From positions 1,114,090-1,178,089 of the forward strand of contig QRDG01000863.1 in NCBI GenBank assembly GCA_012064385.1: a DNA stretch of 64,000 nucleotides, read 5' to 3'. A model generated the notes under the pieces. That model was not told the origin of the DNA. It made no database searches and worked only from the letters and a program-made list of their open reading frames with translations. The position numbers and the translations under genes were made by a program. Origin of the DNA: Puccinellia tenuiflora. Lineage: Eukaryota > Streptophyta > Magnoliopsida > Poales > Poaceae. Positions 34,366 to 45,357 of the stretch are shown piece by piece; position 1 is the first letter of the stretch; the number at the start of each line of letters is the position of its first letter.

Positions 34366-37300
34366 TGTTTGATTGTCTGTAATATATCTGATGTGGTAAC
34401 CTCTTATCATGAGTGATAAGGTTACCAGTCGTCCACTTAAGAATAGACATATACAAGCAGTTCGACATATTATTCCGTAAATTAACAGTTATCTAATTAC
34501 TAATACACAAAAAGTTAACCAACAACAACTCGTAGTGCATCTCAAGTCACCATCGGAGGGATTAATCACCTCCCAAAATATTGCAGACACGACATTATTT
34601 TTAATCAAGTCCTAACTCTACCTCAATATCAAACCAGACCATGACCATTAGACAGCTACGATATGTAGTGCTTGCGCATATAGGTGCTACACGAGGTCCC
34701 TCATGGTATCGTCTTTCATCCTAGCATACTTGTCCATTTCAGTTTTGTTGTCTGCAAGGTGGTTCATATCAACAAGGCCGGATTGTAGAGATTGTGAATA
34801 GAAACATACTTACGCCTGAAGATCATTTTCATGTGCTTGTTCATTGTCCTTCGGGTAGACCTAAGATTGAGAAGGCAGTGTGTTAAGTGTGCCTGATATG
34901 TAGGCTATAAATAAGTGAAACAAATAAAATTAGCATGCTATCTAACTATGAGGTGTGAAATCGACTTGTCTTCTCCATCATGATGGCGTGGTCTCCTTAC
35001 ACCACCTTATTCATTCAAGGTCTCTAAGCTCGCACGGCTTCACCCACTTTGTTGTCCATTTTCTCAGGTGACTGTCTGCACATCTGACTATTGGTGACCG
35101 TAATCCCAGCAAAGTCAAGAACATCATTGCTGATCCTAGTAATGCGATTTTCTCTGAAACCTCTATCAAAACACATCTCTTTCTCACAAGCTCACAAATT
35201 CTATTTAGGACGAAGAGTGGCAGAGAAGATGATGTAAAGCATGTGATCATATGCAACCGCTTTAAAGCGGGATTGCATTGTCATGCACCATGCATGCAGG
35301 ACGTGTCAGGCAACATTGAGGGGGCGGATGGATCAGGAGAGCTAGGAGCCACGATGACTTATAATAGGTTAACACCGTAATCATGGACAAGCAATCAACC
35401 ATGTTCTTGACAATAGATCATCCATATAAGATACTAAAGAACAATGCTAAGGATGAATCACAATTAGCCACATCCTCACAACATATCACTTAATCACATC
35501 CAAAAGCACGCACCACTCAAACAATCTATAGCAGACAAGCTACTATAGAACAATGGTAAGCATAAATGACATTCAACAGCCATCGGATCTATCCTAACAT
35601 GTCACATCTATAAACTATAAGATCATGGGTTAGAGTGTTTTTATAGCCACTAGAGTTGTGGAAGGATGCAGAACACAACTCGAGAAAGTGCAATAAGCAT
35701 ACTCGCCGCCGGCGACCGCCGCGCTGTGCTCGTCAGTGGAATCGGTGAAAAAGCTCCCGCCATTTCCATGGGGCTTGAAGAGGGAAATGGTGGTTTTAGA
35801 TTTCGACGGTGAGCAAATTTCGCCCTTCGTAATTTCGAGCTAGCACCATCTAATGTATACATCAGCTCGCTCGCGGCTTTCTCGGGGTCGCACACCGGGA
35901 GGGTGGGTCCATGGAAATGACCGAATCGGCCGTTCCTGGTGGGTCTAGCTAGGAAATGTTTTACGAACCGTGCGATCCGAGCCCACCTACCACTGCAGGC
36001 ATCCAATCATCGCGATTTTGGATCCCAGGGTCTCATCTAGCCTAATGCGGGCTACCAATCACTCCCCTACAAATCTGAGCCGGACATGTTTGGGATCATA
36101 TGGTTGATGACATAGTTTCTATGTGCTCCACTGAAGTGAGTTTCTCATTTTCTTAGACTCCCAGCTCTACCTCTATTTCTGCTTTGTAATCTAGTCCGCC
36201 GTTGCTAAACGTGTTACAGTTAATCATACACATTTGTTCTTGTTATTATATGTTAAAATGTAACAAAAATCATTTTAAAGAAGAACACACATAAATAGTC
36301 CAACAACTTTTCTAAATAAAATATATGTTTGATGTACTTTTGTAATTTGTTCATCCAACATATTTGTTTATGTATATAAAAGTAAATCTTCACATATCTC
36401 AAAAATTTATCTCCGCCGGTTTCACAAACCTTTATTTGTAAGTTGTAACTATCTTTATATTCATGTATATAGAACATATCCATTCCATTCAAACAAAAAT
36501 TTCATTAATATCAAAACAAATGCTCAGGCGATAATAAAAATATATCCACCTAATTCACACAAAAAAAACTACTATTGGTAATACTCCTTAACAGAGACAT
36601 AATTCGCTTGTCCTGACGATTACTCTACACCTTGCATCTCTAGGAGGAGACACATGCCTCCTTGTGGGCGATGCTAGCTTTTGCACGCGCGAGCAGTCGC
36701 TCGGCTTCCGACAGCCCCCCGCCGCGCGTTTCAACAACAAGACGACAAATCGCCGGGGATGAAGAAAACCACCGCATCCACCGCCTTCCTCCGCTGCCCG
36801 CGGCTGGCGGCCTTCTCCTTCGCGCCTACCTGACCGGCGACCGGCGTCGCCGATGCCGGCTCGGGGATGGGGAAGGAAGAGGGGATGGGGAAGGAAAGAG
36901 AAAAGCCGGAGAGGAAGAGTCAACGTCGGTGGGACCCACCCACACGTCTCTGCCTTGCGGTTCGCGAGCAGTGAGTGCTCTTTCCAAAGCAATTTGCCCT
37001 CCTTGTGGCCTCAAAAAACGGCATCCATCACCAAATGAGCAACCGTGAGCACAATGCAAGACGACGATGACCATATACACCGTGGAAGGACCTTGATCAA
37101 CCGAGACCTCACCACCAATATGAAACTCCCTGCAAGGAGGTCAAACATCAGTGGCATGGTGGACAGAGTACTTAGCTGGGGACGTCGCAGAGCACTGCAC
37201 GAATGCCCGAGCTCGCTGAAGATACCTGCACCGGATGCAACAGAGGAACTGCTTCATCCACTACTAATCCGCATGAGCAAGGTGCTCTTGTTGCCATACA

Positions 37301-38711
37301 CAAGTTGTACTGCTGAAATCTTCAGTACTAACTTGTCCTGTGCATGTCATGACGTACACCATTGATCAGGCTAACCTGAATCTGCAGAGAAAGTGTCAGA
37401 CAGGTAAATATCAAACAAAGCATGATCTAATTTACAGTTTCGCCTCAGCTGAATGGCATCATCAGTATGGGCGTCATGCCGGTTAAATAGATTTGTGTAC
37501 ATGAATCCATTGATCTTCATGCAATATACACAGAACCGGCAAGGAAGAAACATTGCAATCAATGGTTGCTGAGTTCCAACTGGACAAACTACTTCTGTAC
37601 GATATCAAGATTGAGGAGCACAAGGATGGAGCATAATCAGACTCAGCATCCTACAGTATTTCAAGAAGAGACTTTCTTGTACAACTGCTGCACCGTCAGT
37701 TTGTTCTTAGCAAAGACATCGACAACGCTTAATAAATAGGCCGTTTGTTCTGAGCAAAACACAAACATGACAACGATGCTTCATATGGTAAGCATAACAC
37801 CTGAAACAGTCTCAAGTGACAAAATACAATATAAGGCCTCGAGTCCTGGACAAAGTACTACATGTCATTCCTCTTTCCATGTACTTCAAAACAAGAGAAT
37901 CATGCAAATCTTGATTATTAGTTGGCGCAAATAATGTTACCCAAAGTTGCTAGACTTTGATATCTAAAATTATCTGACAAAAGTTCACTGATCACAAATA
38001 ATTAAACCCTTACAAAGGTCTCGGTCCCAAACTGGATTGCGGTAGCATCAGGCTCACCGAGATCTAGGCATTTGGAGAGTTCTTTTCAGGAGGCGATAGT
38101 TTTGTTTCAAAAATCAGATATATTAAGATGATCCTTATGAGCCTTTTACTATGATCACTAGGAGTACATAGAATCAGTTTTTGGAGAGTAGCAGACCTTT
38201 TCAACACAAAATTTACTAACCACATCTCATTGCAGTGGCCCATGAGATTATCATCTTCAGAAAAATAATGTTTTTCAGAGCCAAGCTTAATTTTAGCACA
38301 AAGCTTAATAATGCTTGAATCAATGAGGTCTCTTTGAATTGGCCAGAGTGTGACTTTGGTGTTATGTGGGTTCTGGTTCAGAGATTTCTTGTAAATAGTC
38401 TTTCGGTAACCACTGAAATCACCCACCTGACAAAGAAACATCGATTCTGTAAGCAAATGAAAGCCAACAGTACGCTCTTACTTCTCAATGGCGGGGAACG
38501 AAACCACGGAGAGTTGAGTCTGCTACTTGTTAAAAAAATGGTGCACACCACATCTCACAGTGTCTCCTAGCTGAAACCAATACCACCAATCAATCCATAA
38601 AGTCGCAGATGTAACTAATACACCAGTTATAACAAGGATATACCACATCTTACAAAAGAAAGGCACAAATGCAGTCATCAAAATAACTACCAGTACAACC
38701 TATTCAATGGA
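34366..38711. other. Long region without a recognised gene
   Basis: Open stretches at 35011-35256 (-), 35650-36006 (-), 36588-37080 (both strands) and 38064-38456 (-) have no motif I recognise and no consistent splice pattern. 36640-37060 is GC-rich and could be an old first exon or transposon part. The right end (38040-38711) probably holds the 3' UTR of the minus-strand Clp-like gene. I see no MITE or LTR boundaries. Confidence 0.35.
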
Positions 38712-41561
38712 CTAGTGAAGACGCTTGAGTCTCAGTCTTGCTAACAAAGACACAGCACTCTTCATGGGATTCAGCACTCCCATATCGCTGTTGTCGCCGT
38801 TGCAGTCACCGGGAAGTTCGAGCGTTTGACTCTTGCCCCGTGGATCTGACAACTTCACTACATCATACTTGAGCTTCTTCTTGTCGTCCGTGGCATCAAT
38901 GGTGATCGTTGAGCCTTCACTGGCTTCACCTTTGACCAGCATGAGGGACAGCTTAGTCATCACATTCTTCTGCAACCATCTCCTTATGGGCCTTGCACCG
39001 TACATCTGTGAGAGACAAAGCATGCATGGTTACCAAAATATACGCACAGGTAGCCTAATCATGTGTTAGGTTGAAAAGAAGTTGTGCTTACTGGGTTGTA
39101 TGATTCAGACAAAATGACGTCTAACGCGGCATCACTTGCAGAAAGAGATATGCCCTTGTCAGCTACCCTGGCAATAACGCTCTTCATTTGGATTTTCACA
39201 ATCTCCTTCAGTTTGTCATGCAAAAGCGGCTCAAATATCACAATCTCACTCAGCCTATTGAGAAGCTCGGGCTTCAAGTGTTTCTGAACCTGCACGAACA
39301 AATATATATATATATATATGGGAATCAGCAGCTGTCTACTGCAGCCTTCACAGCAGCAGTCTGGAATTCACAAACCTGTTTCATCAAAAGGTCCCGTGCA
39401 GCTTCCATTGTGATTTCTCCAGCCATTCCTGCTGTTACATGCTCAGCTCCCAGATTTGAAGTCATAATGATGATGGTATTCTTGAAATCCACAGTCTGTC
39501 CTTTGCCATCGGTCAACACACCATCATCAAGAAGCTGAATAAAAACGTTCAACACCGAGGGATCCGCCTTCTCCACCTCATCAAAAAGGATGACACTGTA
39601 TGGGCGCCTCCTTACTTTCTCAGTCAGTTGTCCTCCATCATCATAGCCATGATGGCTTTAAGAAGTTACAGAAGAAGCATCAATATCAGTCAAATTAAAG
39701 ACTAATTTATGACATGTTCCAAAATATTCAGATTACCTTGGGGGTGCTCCAATGAGACGAAAAACTGAGCCGCTGCCAACATATTCAGACATGTCAAAGC
39801 GAACCAACATCCTCTCAGTGGCAAAAAGCTGCTCAGCAAGAGCTTTTGCAAGCTCTGTCTTTCCAACACCAGTTGAGCCCAAGAAGAGGAAAGATCCTAT
39901 GGGTTGGCCAGGATGATCAAGGCCAGCCCTCGAACGTAACACCGCTTCAGCCACCATATTTACAGCTTCATCCTGGCCAACAACTCGCTCACGCAGTCTG
40001 TCCTCTAGGTGCAGTAACTTATCCTTCTCTTCTTGATCAAGCGTACAGACGGGAATCCCAGTCCATTGGCTCACAACCTTCAAATAATAATGTTAAAATT
40101 AGCATGGCAAGCACATCTAATTGATTGAAACAGTAGATACAGATGTCATTGGTAGGAAAATGCCTACTTGTGCCACATCATTAGGCACAACAGCCGCTTC
40201 CTTCACAGAATTTGCATAGCGACTTTGCATCACGTTCAGTTCCTCTGCTTGGCTGTCAATCTGCATCACCCTTTTAATTGTGGCAGCACAGGCCTCATCA
40301 ATCAGATCAATAGCCTTGTCCGGAAATTGACGACCTATGGTGAAGACAGCAACAATATCCATTAATTTTCTACAATATACTATATCGATTGTTGACAATC
40401 TTGGCTGCAACTCTGGCAGAAGAGAAACATTCTAGTGCAGGTTACTCCATCAATTTATATGCACAGCACAGTAAAGATTTACTTAAAATACTTCAGGTTA
40501 TTGTTTACAATGCAACAAGCATACTCTAATGTGATACTTCTTGCCCTTGAATTACATAGTGCATCCTCTAAGCATATATTTCAACTAGCATGTGAACTTT
40601 GGAGTCCTAAGGTTGGGCATCTGACCTAACCAAATAAGATCGTGTATGTGCACCCTAATCACCACTCGAATTGATAGAAGATAGTTAATTCCTCACCAGT
40701 GATGTAGCGGCCAGCAAGCTGTGCAGCAGCAACAAGAGCATCATCCTGGATTTCCAAGCCATGGTGCTGTTCATACTGCTGCTTTATCCCCCGCAGAATA
40801 CCAATGGTCGCCTGCACGCTCGGCTCGTCGATGTGCAGCTTCTGGAACCGCCGCTCAAGCGCAGGATCCTTCTCAACATACTTGCGGTAATCTTCAAACG
40901 TCGTCGCGCCTACACAGCGGATACGACCGCGGGCCAACGCCGGCTTCAGCATGTTGGCAGCGTGAGTAACTCCGTGGTGATCACCAGCGCCAAGAAGCAT
41001 GTGCATCTCGTCAATGAAGAGAATTATCTTGCCGCCCGAATCCTCGGCATGCTTTATCACACTCTTCATTCTCTCTTCAAACATGCCGCGGTACATGGTG
41101 CCAGCCACCATGGCCCCGAGGTCGACCTCCACAACACGTGCCCCGGCGAGCATTGGTGGCACCTTCCCGGTAGCGATCCGCTGAGCAAGGCCCTCGGCGA
41201 TGGCCGTCTTGCCTACCCCCGCGGAGCCGACCAGTGCCGCGCAGTTCTTGGTCTTGCGACAGAGTACGGAGACAACACGGTCGATCTCATCATCACGGCC
41301 TACCACCAGCAGGCCGTCCTTCTTGCCGGTCAGGTACCGCCCGTAGGTGCGCAGAGACGTGCTACGCTCGTAGTACCTCCAAGCTGCACAACCCAAACCA
41401 GCAGCTGCTCCAAGGAAGACCAATGGTTCCACCCTTTGCCAGATCAAATACATATGACTCTGGGAGCGCGACAACAAGGTGCCCAACCGATGGAAGACCA
41501 TACTTGTCGTAGTTCCTCGCACAATCCAGGTCCCGAGCAGTGGATCGTAGGTCCCGACCAT
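38712..41561 (-). CDS. Hsp100/ClpB-like AAA+ protein without N- and M-domains, membrane-anchored N-terminus
   Basis: Hsp100/Clp proteins thread substrate proteins through a hexameric ATPase ring. Exons (minus): 41561-40697, 40334-40168, 40077-39737, 39655-39376, 39289-39092 and 39005-38712, all with GT-AG introns, giving 714 aa. A hydrophobic helix sits at 47-62 (PLVFLGAAAGLGCAAW). D1 has Walker A GSAGVGKT (112-119), pore loop GTMYRG with Tyr157, Walker B ILFIDE (180-185) and LERRF. After IDLIDEACA only about 30 residues precede D2, so the coiled-coil M-domain is absent; there is also no Clp N-repeat. D2 has GSTGVGKT (411-418), Walker B ILFDE (480-484), LNRLSE and GARPIRR, but its pore loop reads SHHG in place of GYVG. 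The ATPase motifs look intact. The 5' UTR may start in the GC-rich block at 41940-42110. ClpB-like is the best name; location is uncertain (membrane or organelle). Confidence 0.88.
39302..39319. repeat. (TA)n microsatellite in an intron of the Clp-like gene
   Basis: Nine TA units lie in the 86-base intron 39290-39375, about 12 bases upstream (in gene sense) of the acceptor of the fifth exon, within the usual pyrimidine-tract zone. Confidence 0.8.
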
Positions 41562-43269
41562 ACCTGTGCAGAAGCCCTAACCTGAACAAGGAAAAAAACG
41601 CCGCGATGCCTTCGTGCCTTCGTATGAATATAGAGAATTTCTTGGTGTAGAATGATCGGGCTTCCTATTATACGACTTGTAACAAATTCTCTTATTCTGT
41701 GTTGGTTTGGAAGCCGAGTTGTAATCAGATTTATTTGCTTGGAGGCAGGATTTCAAAACTAACCGGGGCGAACGACTATTATAGCTTGACACAAATAACA
41801 ACTTTTTCGTCTTAATTAAACTGCGACAGGAGAAAAATTGGGATTAGTAATGGGCTAAAATAGATATTTAGCAAAAAGTACACAGAGAAGAAAGTAAATT
41901 ACAGAAGAAAGTAAATTCGAACCTGGGTCGGGACCGAAGTTGCGCCTATCCCCACGCCGCCGCCAATGCGTCGCCCGCCCCGTCACTGCCCAGCCAAACG
42001 CTCCGCTGCTGACCAAGGAACCCTTGTCGGCGAACTGGTCAGGTTCGCTCCCGCCGCCGCCGCCCCTCGCTGCTCCGCTCCTCACCTGGAGCGAGCCCTG
42101 GTAGGCTCGACCTAGTCCCCTCGCCTTCGCCTCCGGCTGGCGCAGCTTGAGTCCATTCCGGTTACACTCTTCTTTTTCTTTTTTTCTTTTTGAGCGAGTC
42201 TGGTCACGGTGAGCCTAGCTATTCCACTCATACCAATTTCAGAGGTGCTTGGTGGTTTGGGTGAGGCATCTGGCCATGCACAGCTCATACAAAAAGAAAC
42301 CCCTCAACCAGGCCCAGTTGTGAAGCTGAATCAAGCTTCGCACCTCAGCCTGGTCCAAGTCAATCTCGAAAGATAATCGCGCGGCTTCGAAAATTCTTCC
42401 GCGTGTCACGCAACCCAACCCCTCGCACCATCCGCATCCGTCCTATTGGGTCCAGGTACAAGACGGCCTTCAACGAAACTCCATCGGTTTAGTCGTCCAA
42501 AAATTATTTGGACACCCATTTTTCATCTTTAAGGGCAATCAAAACCCAACGCGGCGATGCAAACGGATACTGGTCTATTTTTTTTGTCCACTTTAACTCA
42601 TTTTTCCTGACCAAATTTTGGTTAGGGTCTGCGTCTGCTCCGGACACGCCGCGGACACTAATGTTGTCCACCCTTGTCCTCTTCTGGCTCGTCTACCAAT
42701 GACACATCATCCTCATTCCCACCATTTTCTCTCCCAAGACAAACTCCTGCCCTAGAAAAAGTTCATGACCGATGCACACACACACACCGCAACCGCCGTG
42801 CGTCCCCGCCCATGACCCCGATGTGGTCGTCTTTGCCGTGTATGCCCCTGTTGTGGCCCCGGTAAACCCGAAGAAAGAGCTCACCCAGGAGCAAGACCCA
42901 TTGAGACGGAGAAGGGGAGCAACCGGCGATAAGAAGCTCAAGTCAAAAGTAGCGGTCGCTGCCGCCACCGCCGCTCAGGCACATGCCTCAAGCAGTTCAG
43001 TTTGTCAGTTGACAAACTGAACGCGACAAATAAAAAAATTACAAACTCATTCGCTTCATTGTAGGTAGGAATTTATGTTATGGTCAAGGTATATCAAAGT
43101 AATTACAATCACCACAAGAATAATATGACTTATGTTAACTCATGAAAATATCATAACGAGCTAGAAGTTAATAATATGATATCTAGAAGCATCAACAAGA
43201 TATATATGAATACACACTATGCAATAGTGACATATGATATACATGGTTTTTTAGTTCTTGTATAGCCAC
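41562..43269. other. Upstream region of the Clp-like gene and intergenic DNA
   Basis: 41930-42130 is GC-rich. On the minus strand it contains gacccag/gttcga, a possible donor, and ttgttcag/gtt at about 41582 is a possible acceptor, so a 5' UTR intron is likely. 42430-43020 is a second GC-variable block with a short open frame and no known domain. A perfect 10-bp inverted repeat, cagtttgtca-gt-tgacaaactg, lies at about 42998-43019. Nothing else is seen. Confidence 0.4.
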
Positions 43270-44836
43270 TGATGTGTGATGATGATAGCGTTGGTGGTAC
43301 CCTAAAGGAAGGTGTGGACGTAGCAAGCAGCAGTTTTCCCTCAGTGAAGAACCAAGGTTTAATCGAATCAGTAGAATTTTAAAATCAACAAACAAGGTGC
43401 ACGTCGATTATCTCTAGCACTTAACCGTCAACGAGCGTGGACCTGCGTACACTCAAACAATTACTTTGCCCCAATGACAGGAAGGTTGTCAATCTTCCCG
43501 GTCTGCTGAAAACAAAACGGTTAAATGTATAGTGAAATGGATGAAAATATGGAAACGGACCAGCGAGCAAATGATTATGAAAAGCAAGTAAACGGTATTG
43601 TAATCAATGGAAAAAAGAAGGACCGGGGGCCATGGGTTCACTAGTTGTGTATCTCCATAAGATAAAATACTCATATGATGGGTAAACGAATTACAGCTAG
43701 GCAATTGATAAGATTATGACACAAACTTAATCTAGCCAAATAAAAAAATTCATGGTAATATTCATGTAGGCATCACGACAAATAACAAAGACCGTCATCC
43801 AACTACATCTTTGTCTAAAAAGTCCACCTAGGGATCGCTATCCAGCCTCTCACCCATCAGTATTAAGTTGCAAGCAACAAACAATTGCATTAAGTAAAGT
43901 GCATGATGTAAACAATATTTATAATCACGTAGACATAAACACCGCTGTTTTACCCCTAGTAGCAACAGCACAACCTCGTCCTTAGACATTTCTATCACTC
44001 GTGCCCAGGTACAAGAGGGGGCATGAACCTACTATCTAGCATAAATACTCTCTCTTGAAGATACAAGCAATCACTTGGCCAAATTAACTACGCACATCGG
44101 AGAGCATGCAAGAACATAAATTAACATATAAGAACCATGCACAATCTGATCATAACTTCATAATCCATCGGATCCCAGCAAACACATCATATAGTATTAC
44201 AATAATCGATCTTGATCATGTTAGGCAGCTGACAAGATCATAAATAATGAAGCATAAGGGAGAGAGACAACCATCTAGCTACTGCCATGGACCCGTAGTC
44301 CAAGGTGGAACTACTCACGCATGGCGATGTAGAGCCCTTCAGGATCGATCTCCCCTCCGGCAGGGTGCCGGGATTGACTTCAGAATCTCCCCGAAGGTTT
44401 TGAGATGGCGGCGGCTTCGGGTCGAGTTCGTGGAAAATAATCACCGCCCTGACGAAATTAGGTCAATAATGTTTTTATAGGCGTCTAGTGGGGCCGAGGC
44501 GGCGCCCAGGGGGCACGGGCGGGCCCCACCCGCGTGTCCAGGTGGCACCACGGCCCTGGCCCCTGGGTGGCCCCCCAGGTCGCCCTTTGGTCCGTGGCTT
44601 CGTCGTGCCGAATAAAAAATCTCCGTAAATTTTCGTGCAATTCCGAGAATATTTTCAGAAGTGGATTTTCTGAAATAGAAAACAGTAAAAACAGGGAACT
44701 GGCACTGAGAATCTTGTCAATAGGTTAGTCCAATAAAATGCCTAAAAATGATATAGTTCGATAGTAGAAACATGTGACAATGGTAATAAACAAGTATGGA
44801 TCAATGAAAATTTATAGATACGTTTGACACGTATCA
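43270..44836 (-). mobile_element. Interspersed repeat with TGAT...ATCA ends (unclassified)
   Basis: The right end gatacgtttgacacgtatca and the phrases ccctcagtgaagaaccaagg (left) and a GC-rich leader followed by gcctataaaaac (minus strand, about 44475) match the general plan of an abundant Triticeae repeat whose copies begin TGATACGT on the minus strand. There is no coding sequence. TATAAAA after a GC-rich block suggests a promoter reading leftward. No clear target duplication was found, so the left end is uncertain. The name is unknown to me. Confidence 0.5.
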
Positions 44837-44959
44837 GTCTCTGAGTCGTTTTCTCAAAATCAGGGCGACTCGTGACTAATTAGGCGACTTGGGCAACTAT
44901 ACAATGACTTTGGTCAACTATACAGCGAGTCGCATACCGACAATTCACTTTTGAGTCAC

Positions 44960-45357
44960 GACTCAAAAACCTTGATGATATATGTCAATAAAATTCATGA
45001 GTACACCTGATCATAAAGTGACAATTTATCCAACAAATACAACATAACTTACATCACATAGATCTCAATCATGTTAGGTAGCTCATTAGACCATTTTATT
45101 TAAGATCATACAGAGAGAAAGTGTCATCTAGCTAACGTTATGGATTCATAGTTCAAAGGAGATACTCACATGGTTATGGTGGGAACAAGGTTGATGAAGA
45201 CAACTCCGGGTGTGGATCCCACTTCTGAGAGGGTGCCGAAATAGGCCTCCAAAATGGATTTCGTGGTACGGAAACTTTCAGCGACGGAACTCCAAAATAA
45301 ATCTCTTTCTCGAAAGGTTTCAGGCCGAGGCAAAATTATAAGCATCGAGAGGCAGTG
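44960..45357 (-). mobile_element. Second, truncated copy of the same repeat
   Basis: The order of words (gatctcaatcatgttaggtagct, aagatcata...agagaaagtgtcatctagcta, atggattcatagttcaaagg, actcacatggttatgg, then ctccgg...gagggtgccg) parallels 44205-44375 of the first copy. It is then cut by the LTR of element B at 45358. The two copies differ strongly, so they are separate old insertions rather than a recent duplication. Confidence 0.55.

Noticed and set aside
36588..37365. Possible gene in the GC-rich block
   Set aside because: Frames on both strands, none with recognisable motifs or consistent splice sites.
34366..38711. Further LTR or MITE ends
   Set aside because: I looked for TG...CA blocks with 5-bp duplications and TA-flanked CTCCCTCCGT ends and found none that held up.
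40761..41585. 274-codon plus-strand frame opposite the Clp-like exon 1
   Set aside because: Mirror of a conserved AAA+ exon; no domain.
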